A stretch of DNA of 64,000 nucleotides from Solwaraspora sp. WMMD791 (GCF_029581195.1 NZ_CP120737.1:2108001-2172000), one strand, 5' to 3'. Counted from the stretch's first letter, positions 42,191 through 53,173 are shown. The notes: generated by a model not told the origin, from the sequence alone. Made by a program: numbers and translations.

Positions 42191-42854
42191 CGGACGCCCC
42201 GGATGGGCCGTCCGGCGCCGACGTGAGCGTGGCCAGCCAGTTGACCAGCAGGGTGGCACCGGTCCCGGCGGACTTCTCCGGGTGGAACTGGGTCGCCGAC
42301 AGTGGACCGTGCTCGACCGCCGCCACGAACCGCCCCTCGTGGTCGGCCGTGGTGACCAGGGCACCCACCGCGTCGAGCGGGTCGGTGGCCAGCGCCGCGT
42401 ACGAGTGCACGAAGTAGAACCGGGCGTCGTCGGGCAACCCGGCGAACAGCCCGCTGCCGGCCGGCACCGCCACGGTGTTCCAACCCATGTGCGGCACCCG
42501 CTGGGCGGGCAGCCGCCGCACCGCGCCCGGCAGCAGACCCAGGCCCTTGGTGACCACGCCGTGCTCCTCCCCGTACTCGAAGAGGATCTGCATGCCCACG
42601 CAGATGCCCAGCACCGGCCGGCCGGCGGCGACCCGCCGGGCGATCACCGGGGCGGCCCCCAGGTCGTCGATGCCGGCCATGCAGGCGGCGTACGCACCCA
42701 CGCCCGGCACCACCAGGCCGTCGGCGGCCTCGGCGGCGGCCAGGTCGGGCGTCACCGTCACCTCGGCACCGGCGGCGGCCAACGCCCGCTCGGCGGAGCG
42801 CAGATTGCCGGAGCCGTAGTCGAGCACCACGACACGCGGCGGACGCGGGGTCAT
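42183..42854 (-). CDS. hisH: Imidazole glycerol phosphate synthase subunit HisH
   Basis: Glutaminase subunit that supplies ammonia to HisF. The 223-residue protein has the nucleophile Cys85 in GICVGMQ and the His/Glu pair in ATQFHPEKS, plus the oxyanion region VPGVGAY. ATG start shares a base with the stop of the small upstream gene (TGATG). It ends in TAA and the next gene begins 8 bp before that end. Confidence 0.95.
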   Translation of the reverse strand: MTPRPPRVVVLDYGSGNLRSAERALAAAGAEVTVTPDLAAAEAADGLVVPGVGAYAACMAGIDDLGAAPVIARRVAAGRPVLGICVGMQILFEYGEEHGVVTKGLGLLPGAVRRLPAQRVPHMGWNTVAVPAGSGLFAGLPDDARFYFVHSYAALATDPLDAVGALVTTADHEGRFVAAVEHGPLSATQFHPEKSAGTGATLLVNWLATLTSAPDGPSGASGE

Positions 42855-43024
42855 CAGTCACCTCCGGGAAGCAGCCAGAACACCCCGCCGGCGGCGGCCA
42901 GCACGGCGAGGACAGCCGCCAGGGCGACGGTACCCCGACCGGCGCCCTGGCGGTGCAGCGACCAGGCACCACCGACGAGGACCCCGGCGAGCGCGAACAG
43001 CGCCACCGGCAGGAAGCCGCCCAC
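42854..43024 (-). CDS. 56-residue membrane protein between hisB and hisH
   Basis: A very short reading frame (MGGFLPVALFALAGVLVGGA, then a basic turn SLHRQGAGRG, then TVALAAVLAVLAAAGGVFWLL and PGGD). Two membrane helices joined by a short loop. The GTG starts one base after the hisB stop and the TGA shares a base with the hisH ATG, so it sits tightly in the operon and has normal codon bias. Function unknown. Confidence 0.8.
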   Translation of the reverse strand: MGGFLPVALFALAGVLVGGAWSLHRQGAGRGTVALAAVLAVLAAAGGVFWLLPGGD

Positions 43025-43025
43025 G

Positions 43026-43637
43026 TTACAACGCGCCCTTGGTGCTGGGCACCGTTCCGGCGGCGCGGGGGTCGATGGACACGGCCTCCCGCAGCGCCCG
43101 GGACACCGCCTTGAACTGCGTCTCGACGACGTGGTGGGCGTCCGGGTGTCCGCCGTCGCGGGCCGCCCGCAGCACCGACACGTGCAGGGTGATCAGCGCG
43201 GAGTGCCCCAGCGACTCCCAGATGTGCCGGGTCATGCTGGTCGGGTAGACCGGCCCGATGTACGGCGCCAGCGCCGGCTCGTCGTGCACCACGTACGGCC
43301 GGCCGGACAGGTCGACCGCAGCGCGGACGAGGACCTCGTCCATCGGGATCGTGGCCGAGCCGTACCGGCGGATGCCCGCCTTGTCGCCCAACGCCTGACG
43401 CAGCGCCGTGCCCAGAGCGATGGCGGTGTCCTCCATCGTGTGGTGCGCGTCGATTTCCAGGTCGCCGACGGTCTGCACGGTCAGGTCGAAGCCGCCGTGC
43501 CGGGCGATCTGGTGCAGCATGTGGTCGTAGAAGCCGACCCCGGTGCTGATGTCGGCCGCGCCGGTGCCGTCCAGGTCCAGCTCGACCAGTACCTTCGTCT
43601 CGGCCGTGGTGCGTTCCACCCGCGCGGTGCGGCTCAT
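43026..43637 (-). CDS. hisB: Imidazoleglycerol-phosphate dehydratase
   Basis: Dehydrates imidazole glycerol phosphate. This is the single-domain 203-residue form usual in actinobacteria. Metal-binding His/Glu motifs are [29 protein letters not shown] and [24 protein letters not shown] overlaps the hisC stop by 4 bp (ATGA). Confidence 0.96.
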   Translation of the reverse strand: MSRTARVERTTAETKVLVELDLDGTGAADISTGVGFYDHMLHQIARHGGFDLTVQTVGDLEIDAHHTMEDTAIALGTALRQALGDKAGIRRYGSATIPMDEVLVRAAVDLSGRPYVVHDEPALAPYIGPVYPTSMTRHIWESLGHSALITLHVSVLRAARDGGHPDAHHVVETQFKAVSRALREAVSIDPRAAGTVPSTKGAL

Positions 43638-44797
43638 CGGGTCACTCCGTTCCCAGTCGTGGCGGTCAGGTCCCTCGCCGCCGTCAGGTCTGTGGTAGCG
43701 GCCAGTTCGGTCGTCGCGGCCAGTTCGGTCATCGCCGCCAGGAAGGCGTCGGTCTCGTCCGGGGTGCCTGCCGTCACCCGCAACCAGCCGGCCAGCCCGA
43801 CGTCGCGCACCAGCACGCCCCGCTCCAGCAGCGCCTGCCACGCGTCGCGCTGGTCACCACCGACGGAGAACAGCACGAAGTTGGCGTCGCTGTCGGCCAC
43901 GGTCGACCCGAGCTGACGCAGCCGCGTCACGATCCGGTCCCGCTCCTGCTTGATCGCCGCGACGGTGCCCAGCAGCAGGTCCCGGTGCGCCAGCGCCGCC
44001 CGCGCCGCCGCCTGGGTCAGCGCCGACAGGTGGTACGGCAGCCGGACCAGCTGCACCGCGTCCACCACCGCCGGGTGCGCCGCCAGGTAGCCGAGCCGGC
44101 CACCGGCGAAGCCGAACGCCTTGCTCATCGTCCGGGTCACCACCAGCCGGGGGTGCGCCGGCAGCAGCTCCAGGGCGCTGCGGGTGCCGGGGCGAGCGAA
44201 CTCGGCGTACGCCTCGTCCACCACCACCATGCCCGGCGCGGCCGCGAGCACCGCGTCCACCACCGCCGGATCCAGCGCGGTGCCGGTCGGGTTGTTCGGC
44301 GAGCAGAGGAAGACCAGGTCCGGCCGGTGGGCGGCGATCTGCTCGGCGGCGTCGGCGGCGGTCAGCCCGAAGTCTGGACCGCGCCGGCCGTCGACCCACC
44401 GGGTGCCGGTGCCCAGCGCCAGCAGCGGGTGCATCGAGTACGCCGGGGTGAACCCGAGCGCCACCCGCCCGGCACCGGCGAAGACCTGCAGCAGCTGCTG
44501 CTGGATCTCGTTGGACCCGTTGGCGGCCCACACCCCGGCGGTGCTCACCCCGTGGCCGAGGTAGTCGGCCAGCTCACCGCGCAGCGCCACCGCGTCGCGG
44601 TCCGGATAGCGGTTCAGCTCCCGCAGCTGGGCGGTGACCGCCGCGCTGATCGCCTCGACCACCACGTCCGGCAGCGGGTAGGAGTTCTCGTTGGTGTTCA
44701 GCCGCACCGGCACGTCCAGCTGCGGGGCGCCGTACGGGCTGCGGCCGCGCAACTCGTCGCGGATCGGCAGATCGTCCAGGCTGACCGGGCCGCTCAT
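43634..44797 (-). CDS. hisC: Histidinol-phosphate aminotransferase
   Basis: PLP enzyme converting imidazole acetol phosphate to histidinol phosphate. The 387-residue protein has the fold-type I motifs: [34 protein letters not shown] and PLP lysine in [13 protein letters not shown] overlaps the hisD stop. The last 30 residues are a repeated low-complexity tail ([24 protein letters not shown]) that HisC normally lacks; it comes from a roughly 21-bp repeat near 43660-43735. Confidence 0.95.
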   Translation of the reverse strand: MSGPVSLDDLPIRDELRGRSPYGAPQLDVPVRLNTNENSYPLPDVVVEAISAAVTAQLRELNRYPDRDAVALRGELADYLGHGVSTAGVWAANGSNEIQQQLLQVFAGAGRVALGFTPAYSMHPLLALGTGTRWVDGRRGPDFGLTAADAAEQIAAHRPDLVFLCSPNNPTGTALDPAVVDAVLAAAPGMVVVDEAYAEFARPGTRSALELLPAHPRLVVTRTMSKAFGFAGGRLGYLAAHPAVVDAVQLVRLPYHLSALTQAAARAALAHRDLLLGTVAAIKQERDRIVTRLRQLGSTVADSDANFVLFSVGGDQRDAWQALLERGVLVRDVGLAGWLRVTAGTPDETDAFLAAMTELAATTELAATTDLTAARDLTATTGNGVTR

Positions 44798-46200
44798 GCC
44801 GGCACCTCCGGACCGTCGGCGCCGGCCGTGGCCACGGTGGCCGTACCCGCCGCCCCCGCGCCCGCCGTCGCCGCCCCGGCCTGGACCGGATCGGTGAACC
44901 GGGCCTGGACAGCCTGGCCGTGCGCCGGCAGGTCCTCGGCCCGCGCCAGGGTCACCACGTGACCGGCCACCTCCCGCAGCGCGTCGGCGTCGTACTCGAC
45001 GAGATGCACGCCCCGCAGGAACGACTGCACGCTCAGCCCGGAGGAGTGCCGGGCACAGCCGCCGGTCGGCAGCACGTGGTTGGAGCCGGCGCAGTAGTCG
45101 CCGAGCGAAACCGGCGAGTACGCCCCGACGAAGATCGCCCCGGCGTTGCGGACCCGCAGCGCCCACTGCCGGGCGTCGCGGGTCTGGATCTCCAGGTGCT
45201 CGGCGGCGTACGCGTCGACCACGGCGAGGCCGGCGTCGAGGTCGTCGACGAGCACCGTCCCGGACTGGGTACCGCCCAGCGCGGTGGTGATCCGGTCGGC
45301 GTGCCGGGTCGCGGGCACCTGCCGGGCCAGTTCCCGGTCGACCGCGTCGGCCAGCTCGACCGACGGGGTGACCAGCACGCTGGCGGCCAGCGGGTCGTGC
45401 TCGGCCTGGCTGATCAGGTCGGCGGCGACGTGCACCGGGTCGGCAGTGTCGTCGGCGAGGATCGCGATCTCCGTCGGGCCGGCCTCGGCGTCGATGCCGA
45501 CCACCCCGCGCAGCAGCCGCTTCGCGGCGGTGACCCAGATGTTGCCGGGCCCGGTGATCACGTCGACCGGGGCGCACCGGTCGGCGCCGTCCGGGTCGAC
45601 GGCGGCACCGTAGCCGAGCATCGCGACGGCCTGGGCGCCGCCGACGGCGTACACCTCGTCGACGCCGAGCAGGGCGCAGGCGGCCAGCACCCGGGCGTCG
45701 GGCAACCCGTCGTTGTCGCGCTGCGGCGGGCTCGTCACCACCAGCGAGGTGACCCCCGCGACCTGGGCGGGGACCACGTTCATCACCACCGTCGACGGGT
45801 ACACCGCCAGGCCGCCGGGCACGTACAGCCCGACCCGGCCGACCGGCAGCCACCGCTCGGTGACGGTGCCGCCGGGTACCACCTGGGTGGTGACGTCGGT
45901 ACGCCGTTGGTCGGCGTGCACCCGCCGGGCCCGGTCGATGCACTCCAGCAGCGCGGCCCGCACGTCGTCGTCGAGGTCGCGTTCGGCGGCGGCCAGCGCC
46001 TCGGCCGGCACCCGCAGCCGGGCCGGGCTGACCCCGTCGAACCGCTGGGCCGCGTCCCGGATCGCCGGGTAACCATGGTCCCGGACCGCCTCGACCAGCG
46101 GGCGGATGCGCTCGACCGCCACGGAGACGTCGAGCTGGGCACGGGGCAGCAGGTCACGCGGGTCACGTGACCCGCCGCGCAGGTCGATCCGGTTCAGCAC
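44794..46200 (-). CDS. hisD: Histidinol dehydrogenase
   Basis: Zinc enzyme for the last two oxidations to histidine. Start at the GTG at 46200 gives [10 protein letters not shown], the usual actinobacterial N-terminus, and 468 residues; TAGACT at 46208-46213 (minus strand) 7 nt upstream indicates a leaderless transcript. Motifs include [36 protein letters not shown] and AAEHLEIQT. The extra C-terminal Ala/Gly-rich tail is low complexity. First gene of the his operon; divergent from the Lon-N-like gene. Confidence 0.95.
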   Translation of the reverse strand: MLNRIDLRGGSRDPRDLLPRAQLDVSVAVERIRPLVEAVRDHGYPAIRDAAQRFDGVSPARLRVPAEALAAAERDLDDDVRAALLECIDRARRVHADQRRTDVTTQVVPGGTVTERWLPVGRVGLYVPGGLAVYPSTVVMNVVPAQVAGVTSLVVTSPPQRDNDGLPDARVLAACALLGVDEVYAVGGAQAVAMLGYGAAVDPDGADRCAPVDVITGPGNIWVTAAKRLLRGVVGIDAEAGPTEIAILADDTADPVHVAADLISQAEHDPLAASVLVTPSVELADAVDRELARQVPATRHADRITTALGGTQSGTVLVDDLDAGLAVVDAYAAEHLEIQTRDARQWALRVRNAGAIFVGAYSPVSLGDYCAGSNHVLPTGGCARHSSGLSVQSFLRGVHLVEYDADALREVAGHVVTLARAEDLPAHGQAVQARFTDPVQAGAATAGAGAAGTATVATAGADGPEVPA

Positions 46201-46207
46201 GCCTGCG

Positions 46208-46281
46208 AGTCTAGGCCGCCTCCCAACCATCGGACGCTGGCCGTCCAGCCGACGGGACGGTGAGGGTCACCACGCTACGCT
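46208..46281. promoter_or_regulatory. Divergent leaderless promoters, hisD / Lon-N-like gene
   Basis: TAGACT (46208-46213, minus strand) lies 7 nt before the hisD GTG and TACGCT (46276-46281, plus strand) 6 nt before the right-hand GTG. Neither gene has a ribosome site, so both mRNAs probably begin at the start codon. Confidence 0.6.
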
Positions 46282-46287
46282 CGACCA

Positions 46288-46989
46288 GTGGGCCAGCGGC
46301 TGCCGATCTTTCCGCTCGGGACGGTGCTCTTCCCCGGGCTGGTGCTGCCTCTGCACGTCTTCGAGGAGCGCTACCGGGCGCTGGTCCGCCATCTGACGAG
46401 CCTGCCCGACGGGGTCACGCGGGAGTTCGGGGTGGTGGCGATCCGGCGCGGCTGGGAGGTGCTGCCGACGGCCGGGCCACCGGGAGCGCCCACCCCGACG
46501 GCGGTCAGCCTGCACGACGTCGGCTGCACCGCCGAGCTGCGACAGGTCACCGAGCTGCCGAACGGCCGGTACGACATCGTCACGGTGGGCCGGCGACGGT
46601 TCCGGGTCACCGAGCTGGCCGACGAGGGCACGCCGTACCTGACCGCGTCGGTGCGGTGGCTGCCGGAACCGGCCGGTCAGGAGATGCTGGCCGACCGGCT
46701 CGCGCCGCAGGTCCTGGCGCTGTTCCGGCAGTACCTGGAGCTGGTGCGCACCGACTCCGCGGAGATCACCGAACAGTTGCCGGAGCAGCCGACGGTCCTG
46801 TCCCACCTGGTCGCGGCAACTGCCGCGTTGACCATCGGGGAGCGGCAGGCGCTGCTGGCGGAGCCGGACACCGCCCGGCGGCTGAGGGCCGAGCTGCGGA
46901 TGCTCAATCGGGAGGTGTCGCTGCTGCGCCGGGTGCGGGCGGTGCCGGTTCCGCTGCCGGAGCTCGCGGTGCCGGCGAGCCCGAACTGA
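46288..46989 (+). CDS. Lon N-terminal (substrate-binding) domain protein
   Basis: A 233-residue stand-alone LON_substr_bdg protein: opening LPIFPLGTVLFPGLVLPLHVFEERYRALV, then VGCTAELRQVTELPNGRYDIVTVGRRRFRV, as in the PUA-like N domain of Lon; a helical part follows. There is no ATPase or protease domain. Such proteins are widespread in actinobacteria; the role is uncertain, perhaps a protein-quality adaptor. Leaderless GTG start. Its last 86 bp overlap the convergent DUF2567-like gene. Confidence 0.88.
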   Translation: MGQRLPIFPLGTVLFPGLVLPLHVFEERYRALVRHLTSLPDGVTREFGVVAIRRGWEVLPTAGPPGAPTPTAVSLHDVGCTAELRQVTELPNGRYDIVTVGRRRFRVTELADEGTPYLTASVRWLPEPAGQEMLADRLAPQVLALFRQYLELVRTDSAEITEQLPEQPTVLSHLVAATAALTIGERQALLAEPDTARRLRAELRMLNREVSLLRRVRAVPVPLPELAVPASPN

Positions 46990-47773
46990 CCGACGGTGTG
47001 CCCGGACCGGGCGGGCTGCCCGCCGCCGCCGGCGGCTCCGCGACGGCGGCGGTGTCCGACTGGTCCGCGACCGCCGCGTCCGGCGGGTCAGCCACGACGG
47101 CGGCTCCCGACGGGTCGGGGCGCAGGTCCGGGTAACGGGACCAGCCGGCCAGCATCGTGTAGACCAGGGCGGCGCCGAACGCCGGTGCGAAGAAGGCACC
47201 GTTGAGCGCGGGGAGCACCCCGAACCACAGCTCGATGTCGCCAGCGTGCAGATCCGGGGGGCGGCTCAACGTCGCCCCGATCTCGGCGGCCTCCAGCGCC
47301 CGCCGGTAGCCGGCCAGCCCGATCTGTCGACCGAGGGCCCAGGCCACCGCCGCCGCGCCGAGCCCACCGATGGTCACCGCCAGCAGCCCGGCCGGTCCAC
47401 GCCGACGTGGTGACAGCGCCCAGGCGCAGATCCCGGCGAGGATGCCGAACCCGAGCCCGAGCAGAGCGAACCAGCCGTCGGCGGCCACGAAGTACTCCGG
47501 GTCGCCACCGCGTACCGCCGCGCCCTGCTCGGTCTTGATCACCGGCACCCAGGGCGTCAGCGTCGACCAGGCGAGCCCCAGCAGTACGCCGCCGAGCACC
47601 ATCGCCACGACGACGAGGACCGCCGGCCGCCGCCACGGTGCCGCTCGGCCGGTGGTGGCCGCGACCGGGGCCCCGGGCTCCGTCGGCGTCGGCGTCGGCA
47701 GGTCGACGGGCTGACCGGGCTGCTCGGGCTGCTCGGGCTGCTCGGACTGGCCGGGTTCGGACGGGGAACTCAC
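46904..47773 (-). CDS. DUF2567-like membrane protein
   Basis: A 289-residue membrane protein. After a Pro/Gln-rich start with a short repeat (EQPEQPEQPGQP) there are four hydrophobic helices (residues 50-70, 98-117, 127-144 and 190-210) and a long Ala/Pro/Ser-rich disordered tail. The pattern SRPPDLHAGDIELWFGVLPALNGAFFAPAF fits the DUF2567 family of actinobacterial membrane proteins. Function unknown. It follows dnaE by 19 bp and its end overlaps the Lon-N-like gene. Confidence 0.7.
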   Translation of the reverse strand: MSSPSEPGQSEQPEQPEQPGQPVDLPTPTPTEPGAPVAATTGRAAPWRRPAVLVVVAMVLGGVLLGLAWSTLTPWVPVIKTEQGAAVRGGDPEYFVAADGWFALLGLGFGILAGICAWALSPRRRGPAGLLAVTIGGLGAAAVAWALGRQIGLAGYRRALEAAEIGATLSRPPDLHAGDIELWFGVLPALNGAFFAPAFGAALVYTMLAGWSRYPDLRPDPSGAAVVADPPDAAVADQSDTAAVAEPPAAAGSPPGPGTPSVSSGSPAPRAPAAEPAPPAPGAAATPPD

Positions 47774-47792
47774 CCGGTGATCCTCTCAGGTC

Positions 47793-50700
47793 TCAGCCGG
47801 CCACGGCGGCAGGCCCGAGCAGCGCCTTGAGGTCGGCCATCAACGCCGTGGTGGGGGCGACCCGGTGCGGTCCGAGGCGCAGCAGGGTGGCGCGGCTGCC
47901 GTTGACGAGTTTGACGTGGACCTCGGCCGAGCCGGGATGGCTGGTGAGGACGTCGCGCAGGCTGTCCACCAGGGGCGGGGTGCAGCGGGCCGGCGACAAC
48001 GCGATCACGATGGGCTTGATCTCGTCCGCGGCGGTGATCTCCGGCACGGACAGGTCCATCGCCATCAACCGGGGCTGGTCGTCACGCCGGTCCACCCGGC
48101 CCTTCACCACGACGATGGCGTCCTCGGCGATGTACTGGCCGACGACCTCGTAGGTGTTGGGGAAGAACAGCACCTCGACCGCGCCGCCGAGGTCCTCCAG
48201 GGTCGCCGACGCCCAGGCCCGGCCCTGCTTGGTGATCCGGCGTTGCACCCCGGACAGGATGCCGGCGAGGTTGACCACGCTGCCGTCGGCGACGGCACCC
48301 TCCTCAGCCAGAGCGGCGATGGACATGTCCGCCGCGGCGGCCAGGACGTGTTCGACGCCGAACAGCGGGTGGTCGGAGACGTAGAGGCCGAGCATCTCAC
48401 GCTCGAAGGTGAGCAGGTCGGTCTTGTCCCACTCGCCCTCCGGGATCGGTGGGGTGACCACCATCGCGCCCCCGGCGGCGGGATCCGCAGCCCCGAAAGC
48501 GTCACCGAACAGGTCGTACTGGCCCACCGCCTCGTTGCGTTTGAGGTCCATGAACGAGTCGATCGCGTCGGCGTGCACGGTCAACAGGGCTTTGCGGGGG
48601 TGACCGAGGGAGTCGAACGCACCGGCCTTGATCAGCGATTCGACCGTACGTTTGTTGCAGGCCACCGCGTCGACCTTGCGCAGGAAGTCGTAGAAGTCGG
48701 TGTAGGCGCCCTTCTCCTTGCGGGCACGGGCGATCGCGTCGACGACGTTCGTGCCGACGTTGCGGACGGCGGCCAGACCGAAGCGGATGTCGGAGCCGAC
48801 CGCGGTGAACCGGGCACCGGAGGCGTTGACGTCCGGCGGCAGCACCTTGATCTTCATCCGGCGGCACTCCGCCAGGTAGACGGCGGCCTTGTCCTTGTCG
48901 TCACCGACGCTGGTCAACAGGGCGGCCATGTACTCGGCCGGGTAGTTGGCCTTCAGGTACGCGGTCCAGTAGGAGACCAGCCCGTAGCCGGCGGTGTGCG
49001 CCTTGTTGAACGCGTAGTCGGAGAACGGGACCAGGATGTCCCACAGCGTCTTGATCGCCTCGTCGGAGTAGCCGTTGTCCCGCATGCCCTGGGAGAACGG
49101 CACGTACTCCTTGTCCAGGATCTCCTTCTTCTTCTTGCCCATCGCCCGACGCAGCAGGTCGGCCGCGCCCAGCGTGTAGCCGGCCAACTGCTGGGCGATC
49201 GCCATGACCTGTTCCTGGTAGACGATCAGGCCGTAGGTGTCGCCCAGGATGTCGGCGAGGGGTTCGGCGAGCTCGGGGTGGATCGGCACCACCGGTTTGC
49301 GGTTGTTCTTGCGGTCGGCGTACTCGTTGTGCGCGTTGGCGCCCATCGGACCGGGCCGGTACAGCGCCAGAACGGCGGAGATGTCCTCGAAGTTGTCCGG
49401 CACCATCGAGCGCAGCAGCGAGCGCATCGGCCCGCCGTCGAGCTGGAACACCCCCAGCGTGTCGCCCCGGGCCAGCAACTCGTAGGCACGTTTGTCGTCC
49501 AGTGGCAGCTCTTCGAGCACCAGGTCCAGGCCCCGGTTGTCCTTGATCCCGGCCAGGCAGTCGTCCATCACGGTCAGGTTGCGTAGGCCGAGGAAGTCCA
49601 TCTTCAGCAGGCCGATGGACTCGCACGCGCCCATGTCCCACTGGGTGATGATCGCCCCGTCCTGCTCCCGCTTCTGGATCGGCAGCACGTCCACCAGCGG
49701 GTCGCGGGACAGGATCACCCCGGCGGCGTGCACCCCCCACTGCCGTTTGAGCCCTTCCAGCCCCTTGGCCGTATCGACGATCTTGCGAACCTCGCCGTCG
49801 GACTCGTACAACGACCGGAACTCGACCGCCTCCGGGTAGCGCGGGTGTTTCGGGTCGAAGATCCCCGACAACGGGATGTCCTTGCCCATCACCGGCGGCG
49901 GCATCGCCTTGGTGATGCGGTCACCCATCGCGAACGGGTAGCCGAGCACGCGCGCCGCGTCCTTGATCGCCGCCTTCGCCTTGATCGTGCCGTAGGTGAT
50001 GATCTGTGCGACGCGTTCCTCGCCGTAGCGCTCGGTCGCGTACCGGATCATGTCGCCGCGGCGACGCTCGTCGAAGTCCATGTCGATGTCCGGCATCGAC
50101 ACCCGGTCCGGGTTGAGGAAGCGTTCGAACAGCAGGCCGTGCGGGATCGGGTCCAGTTCGGTGATACCCAGGGCGTACGCGATCAGCGCCCCGGCCGCCG
50201 ACCCACGACCCGGGCCGACCCGGATCCCTTCCCGTTTGGCGTAGTCCACCAGGTCGGCGGTGACCAGGAAGTACCCCGGGAACCCCATCTTGATGATCAC
50301 GTCGAGCTCGTACTCGGCCTGCTTGCGGTGTCCCTCGGGCACCCCGCCCGGGAACCGGCGCTCCAGTCCGCGCAGCACCTCGGCCCGCAGGAAGGACTCC
50401 TCGGTCTCCCCCGCCGGTACGGGGAACTGCGGCATCAGGTCCCGCGAGGCGAACAACGCCGAATAGTCGCCGATCTTCTCGGCGATTTCCAGGGTGTTGT
50501 CGCACGCCCCGGGCACCTCGGAGTCCCACAGTTTCCGCATCTCTGCGGCCGATTTCAGGTAGAAGTCACGCGCGTCGAACTTGAACCGTTTCGGATCCGC
50601 CATGGTCGACCCGGACTGGACACACAGCAGCACCTCATGCGCGTCCGCGTCCCGCTCGTGCGTGTAGTGCAGATCGTTGGTCGCGATCGGCTTGAGGTTG

Positions 50701-51329
50701 AGTCGCTTACCGAGCCGTATGAGGTCTTCCCGGATCCGGGTCTCGATGTCGAGACCGTGATCCATCAGCTCCAGATAGAAATTGTCCGCACCGAAGATGT
50801 CACGGAATTCCGCCGCCGACGCGCACGCCTTTTCGAAGTCACCGATCCGCAACCAGGTCTGCACCTCGCCGGACGGGCATCCGGTCGTCGCGATGATACC
50901 CTTGGCGTACTCGTGCAGCAGCTCACGGTCAGCACGGGGCTTGTAGAAGTAACCCTCCAAGCTGGACCGCGAGCCCAGACGGAACAGGTTTCGCAGACCG
51001 TCGGCGTCCGCCGCCAGCATGGTCATGTGCGTGTACGCACCACCACCGGAAACGTCGTTCTCTCCGCCGTCGGCCCACCGCACCCGGGTCCGGTCGCGCC
51101 GGTCCGTCCCCGGTGTCAGGTACGCCTCCAAGCCGATGATCGGCTTCACTCCGGCACCGGTCGCCTGCTTGAAGAAATCGTACGCACCGAAGAGGTTCCC
51201 GTGGTCGGTCATCGCCAACGCCGGCATTTCCAGCCGATTCGCCTCGGCGAACAGTTCTTTCAGGCGGGCCGCACCGTCGAGCATTGAATACTCTGTGTGC
51301 ACATGCAGATGCACGAAGGAATCGGACAC
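47793..51329 (-). CDS. dnaE: DNA polymerase III alpha subunit
   Basis: Replicative polymerase of the DnaE1 type, 1178 residues from the GTG at 51329 ([19 protein letters not shown]). N-terminal PHP domain keeps the metal-binding His ([15 protein letters not shown]), so it may have proofreading activity as known for actinobacterial DnaE1. The polymerase active site has [14 protein letters not shown]; the middle carries [16 protein letters not shown] and [10 protein letters not shown]; the C-terminus has an OB fold and beta-clamp region. GAAGGGGG precedes the start by 9 nt. Monocistronic or with the DUF2567-like gene. Confidence 0.97.
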   Translation of the reverse strand: MSDSFVHLHVHTEYSMLDGAARLKELFAEANRLEMPALAMTDHGNLFGAYDFFKQATGAGVKPIIGLEAYLTPGTDRRDRTRVRWADGGENDVSGGGAYTHMTMLAADADGLRNLFRLGSRSSLEGYFYKPRADRELLHEYAKGIIATTGCPSGEVQTWLRIGDFEKACASAAEFRDIFGADNFYLELMDHGLDIETRIREDLIRLGKRLNLKPIATNDLHYTHERDADAHEVLLCVQSGSTMADPKRFKFDARDFYLKSAAEMRKLWDSEVPGACDNTLEIAEKIGDYSALFASRDLMPQFPVPAGETEESFLRAEVLRGLERRFPGGVPEGHRKQAEYELDVIIKMGFPGYFLVTADLVDYAKREGIRVGPGRGSAAGALIAYALGITELDPIPHGLLFERFLNPDRVSMPDIDMDFDERRRGDMIRYATERYGEERVAQIITYGTIKAKAAIKDAARVLGYPFAMGDRITKAMPPPVMGKDIPLSGIFDPKHPRYPEAVEFRSLYESDGEVRKIVDTAKGLEGLKRQWGVHAAGVILSRDPLVDVLPIQKREQDGAIITQWDMGACESIGLLKMDFLGLRNLTVMDDCLAGIKDNRGLDLVLEELPLDDKRAYELLARGDTLGVFQLDGGPMRSLLRSMVPDNFEDISAVLALYRPGPMGANAHNEYADRKNNRKPVVPIHPELAEPLADILGDTYGLIVYQEQVMAIAQQLAGYTLGAADLLRRAMGKKKKEILDKEYVPFSQGMRDNGYSDEAIKTLWDILVPFSDYAFNKAHTAGYGLVSYWTAYLKANYPAEYMAALLTSVGDDKDKAAVYLAECRRMKIKVLPPDVNASGARFTAVGSDIRFGLAAVRNVGTNVVDAIARARKEKGAYTDFYDFLRKVDAVACNKRTVESLIKAGAFDSLGHPRKALLTVHADAIDSFMDLKRNEAVGQYDLFGDAFGAADPAAGGAMVVTPPIPEGEWDKTDLLTFEREMLGLYVSDHPLFGVEHVLAAAADMSIAALAEEGAVADGSVVNLAGILSGVQRRITKQGRAWASATLEDLGGAVEVLFFPNTYEVVGQYIAEDAIVVVKGRVDRRDDQPRLMAMDLSVPEITAADEIKPIVIALSPARCTPPLVDSLRDVLTSHPGSAEVHVKLVNGSRATLLRLGPHRVAPTTALMADLKALLGPAAVAG

Positions 51330-51514
51330 CGACCGGCCCCCTTCTCCCGTCCCGGCGACAACCACGCGACCTTACCCGACCATCTCCGGCCCGCCGCGAC
51401 GGCGCACCGCACCCGCAGGTCGTCGCGGCGATCCTCAACCTCAGATGACGACAGGCCGGGCAACGCGGGGGACACCGGACACCGAACCGACACCCCAGGC
51501 ATTACGGTCTGTGT

Positions 51515-53173
51515 GTGAGTGATTACCCCCAGAAGAGGCCGCTTCTCGCCCGCGTCGCGGCGATCGGCGCCGAGGTGCTGGTCAGCGTCGGCACCGCAGG
51601 CGGGTTCCTGGCCTGGAGCAGAACCATAGAAGTCGATCCACTGGATCGCAAGGGCCAGGTCGCCGGCCTGGCCGCCCTGCAGTTGCGGTTCGCCGTACTG
51701 GCCGCGCTGCTGGTCGTGGCGATGGTGGTGGCACACCGGCTGCTGACCCACGCCCACCACGGGTACGCGGTACGGATCGGCTGCGCCGCCGTGGCCGGGC
51801 TCGGCACCGGCCTCGTCGCCGGCGGCATCGCCGTCGCGCTGAACGGCACCGAGATGTCGCTGTGGGCCGGCGGCGGTGACTACGGCTGGATCCTCGCGTG
51901 GACCGCCGACCTGTGGTCCGGGCGCGAAATCTCCGACCACTACCCGCCCGTGGTCTTCTGGTTGATCGGTGCCTGGGCCCGGATGACCGACCAGCCGCAC
52001 GTACTGGCCCTGCAGGACCTGCAACTCGCCGGCACTGCGCTGTTCGGCCCGGCCGCGTACCTGGCGTGGCGGCTCGTCCTGCGCCCGGTCTGGGCGGTGA
52101 CCATCGGCATGCTGGCCATGCTGCCACTGATCGAGCCGGTCAAGCCGTACCCGCAGATCACCCTGGTGATGCTCGTCCCGGTGCTGGTCGCCTTCCTCTC
52201 GGCGGTCCGCCGCGCCGACACCATGGGCCTGCGACGGGCGGCGCTGACCGGCCTGTTCGCCGGAGTCGGCTTCGGCCTGCTCTTCCTGCTCTACTCCGGC
52301 TGGTACGTCTGGTGCGCCGGCGGAATGTTGCTGGCAGTGCTGCTGCTGGCCCCCTGGCGACGCGGCTGGCGCTCGGTGCTCGTCCTCGGCGGCACCACCG
52401 TCGTCGCCTTCGTCGCAGTCTCCTGGGTACATCTGCGAGGGCTGCTCGCGCCCACCGGCGGGACCTCCGACAACTACTTCTACTTCGACACCGACACCGA
52501 GCCGGCGTACATCGCGATGTGGCGCAACGACCGCCCGGCCGATGTCGGCCCGGTCTGGCCTCCGGTCGGGGAACTCGGCGGTGTCGGCCTGTTCACCCTG
52601 CTGCTCGCCGCCGGCCTGGCGCTGGCTCTGGCACTGGGCTGGCGACGCAGCATCGTCGTCGCTGTCGGTGCCTGCGCGGCCAGCGCCTGGTTCATGCGGA
52701 TGTGGCTGGCCAGCGAGCAGTGGCAGACCCAGACGGTACGGCTGTACCCGCGGACCACCGCCGTGGTGCTCTACTGCCTGCTGATCCTCACCGGCTTCGG
52801 GGTGCTGCTCGCCGTCCGCCAGTGGCGTCGGCGTAGCGCCACCGCCGGCACCGCCGGCACCGCCACCGCCGGAACCGCCACCGCCAGCACCGCCGGAACC
52901 GCCGGAACCGCGACTGCCGGCGAGCCCGACGCCGGCCGCTCGACGGCACCGGTCGGGCTGCTCCTCGTGCCGTTGCTGTTCGTGCTCGCCTCCGCCGGCT
53001 CCGCCACCGTGGACCGCTACATGCCGGACGAACGCTCCGACCATGCCGGCTTCTTCTCCTGGACGGCCCACACGGAGAACTACCCGGACGGCCGCTGCTC
53101 CCGCTGGGGCGTGGCGCACGGTTGCGTACCGGCAACCGAAGGCACGGCAACCGAGCCGCCGGCGACCGACTGA
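51515..53173 (+). CDS. GT-C type membrane glycosyltransferase, AftA-like
   Basis: A 552-residue polytopic membrane protein with 10 or more hydrophobic segments. The loop DYGWILAWTADLWSGREISDHYPPVVFW after helix 3 resembles the acidic catalytic loop of GT-C enzymes and the arabinofuranosyltransferase AftA family, which adds the first arabinose to galactan from polyprenyl phosphate arabinose. The C-terminal soluble part (TVDRYMPDERSDHAGFFSWTAHTENYPDGRCSRWG) fits an extracytoplasmic end. A repeat-encoded Thr/Ala/Gly linker separates two helices near 445-475. TACGGT 6 nt before the GTG suggests a leaderless mRNA. Assignment to AftA is moderate. Confidence 0.6.
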   Translation: MSDYPQKRPLLARVAAIGAEVLVSVGTAGGFLAWSRTIEVDPLDRKGQVAGLAALQLRFAVLAALLVVAMVVAHRLLTHAHHGYAVRIGCAAVAGLGTGLVAGGIAVALNGTEMSLWAGGGDYGWILAWTADLWSGREISDHYPPVVFWLIGAWARMTDQPHVLALQDLQLAGTALFGPAAYLAWRLVLRPVWAVTIGMLAMLPLIEPVKPYPQITLVMLVPVLVAFLSAVRRADTMGLRRAALTGLFAGVGFGLLFLLYSGWYVWCAGGMLLAVLLLAPWRRGWRSVLVLGGTTVVAFVAVSWVHLRGLLAPTGGTSDNYFYFDTDTEPAYIAMWRNDRPADVGPVWPPVGELGGVGLFTLLLAAGLALALALGWRRSIVVAVGACAASAWFMRMWLASEQWQTQTVRLYPRTTAVVLYCLLILTGFGVLLAVRQWRRRSATAGTAGTATAGTATASTAGTAGTATAGEPDAGRSTAPVGLLLVPLLFVLASAGSATVDRYMPDERSDHAGFFSWTAHTENYPDGRCSRWGVAHGCVPATEGTATEPPATD

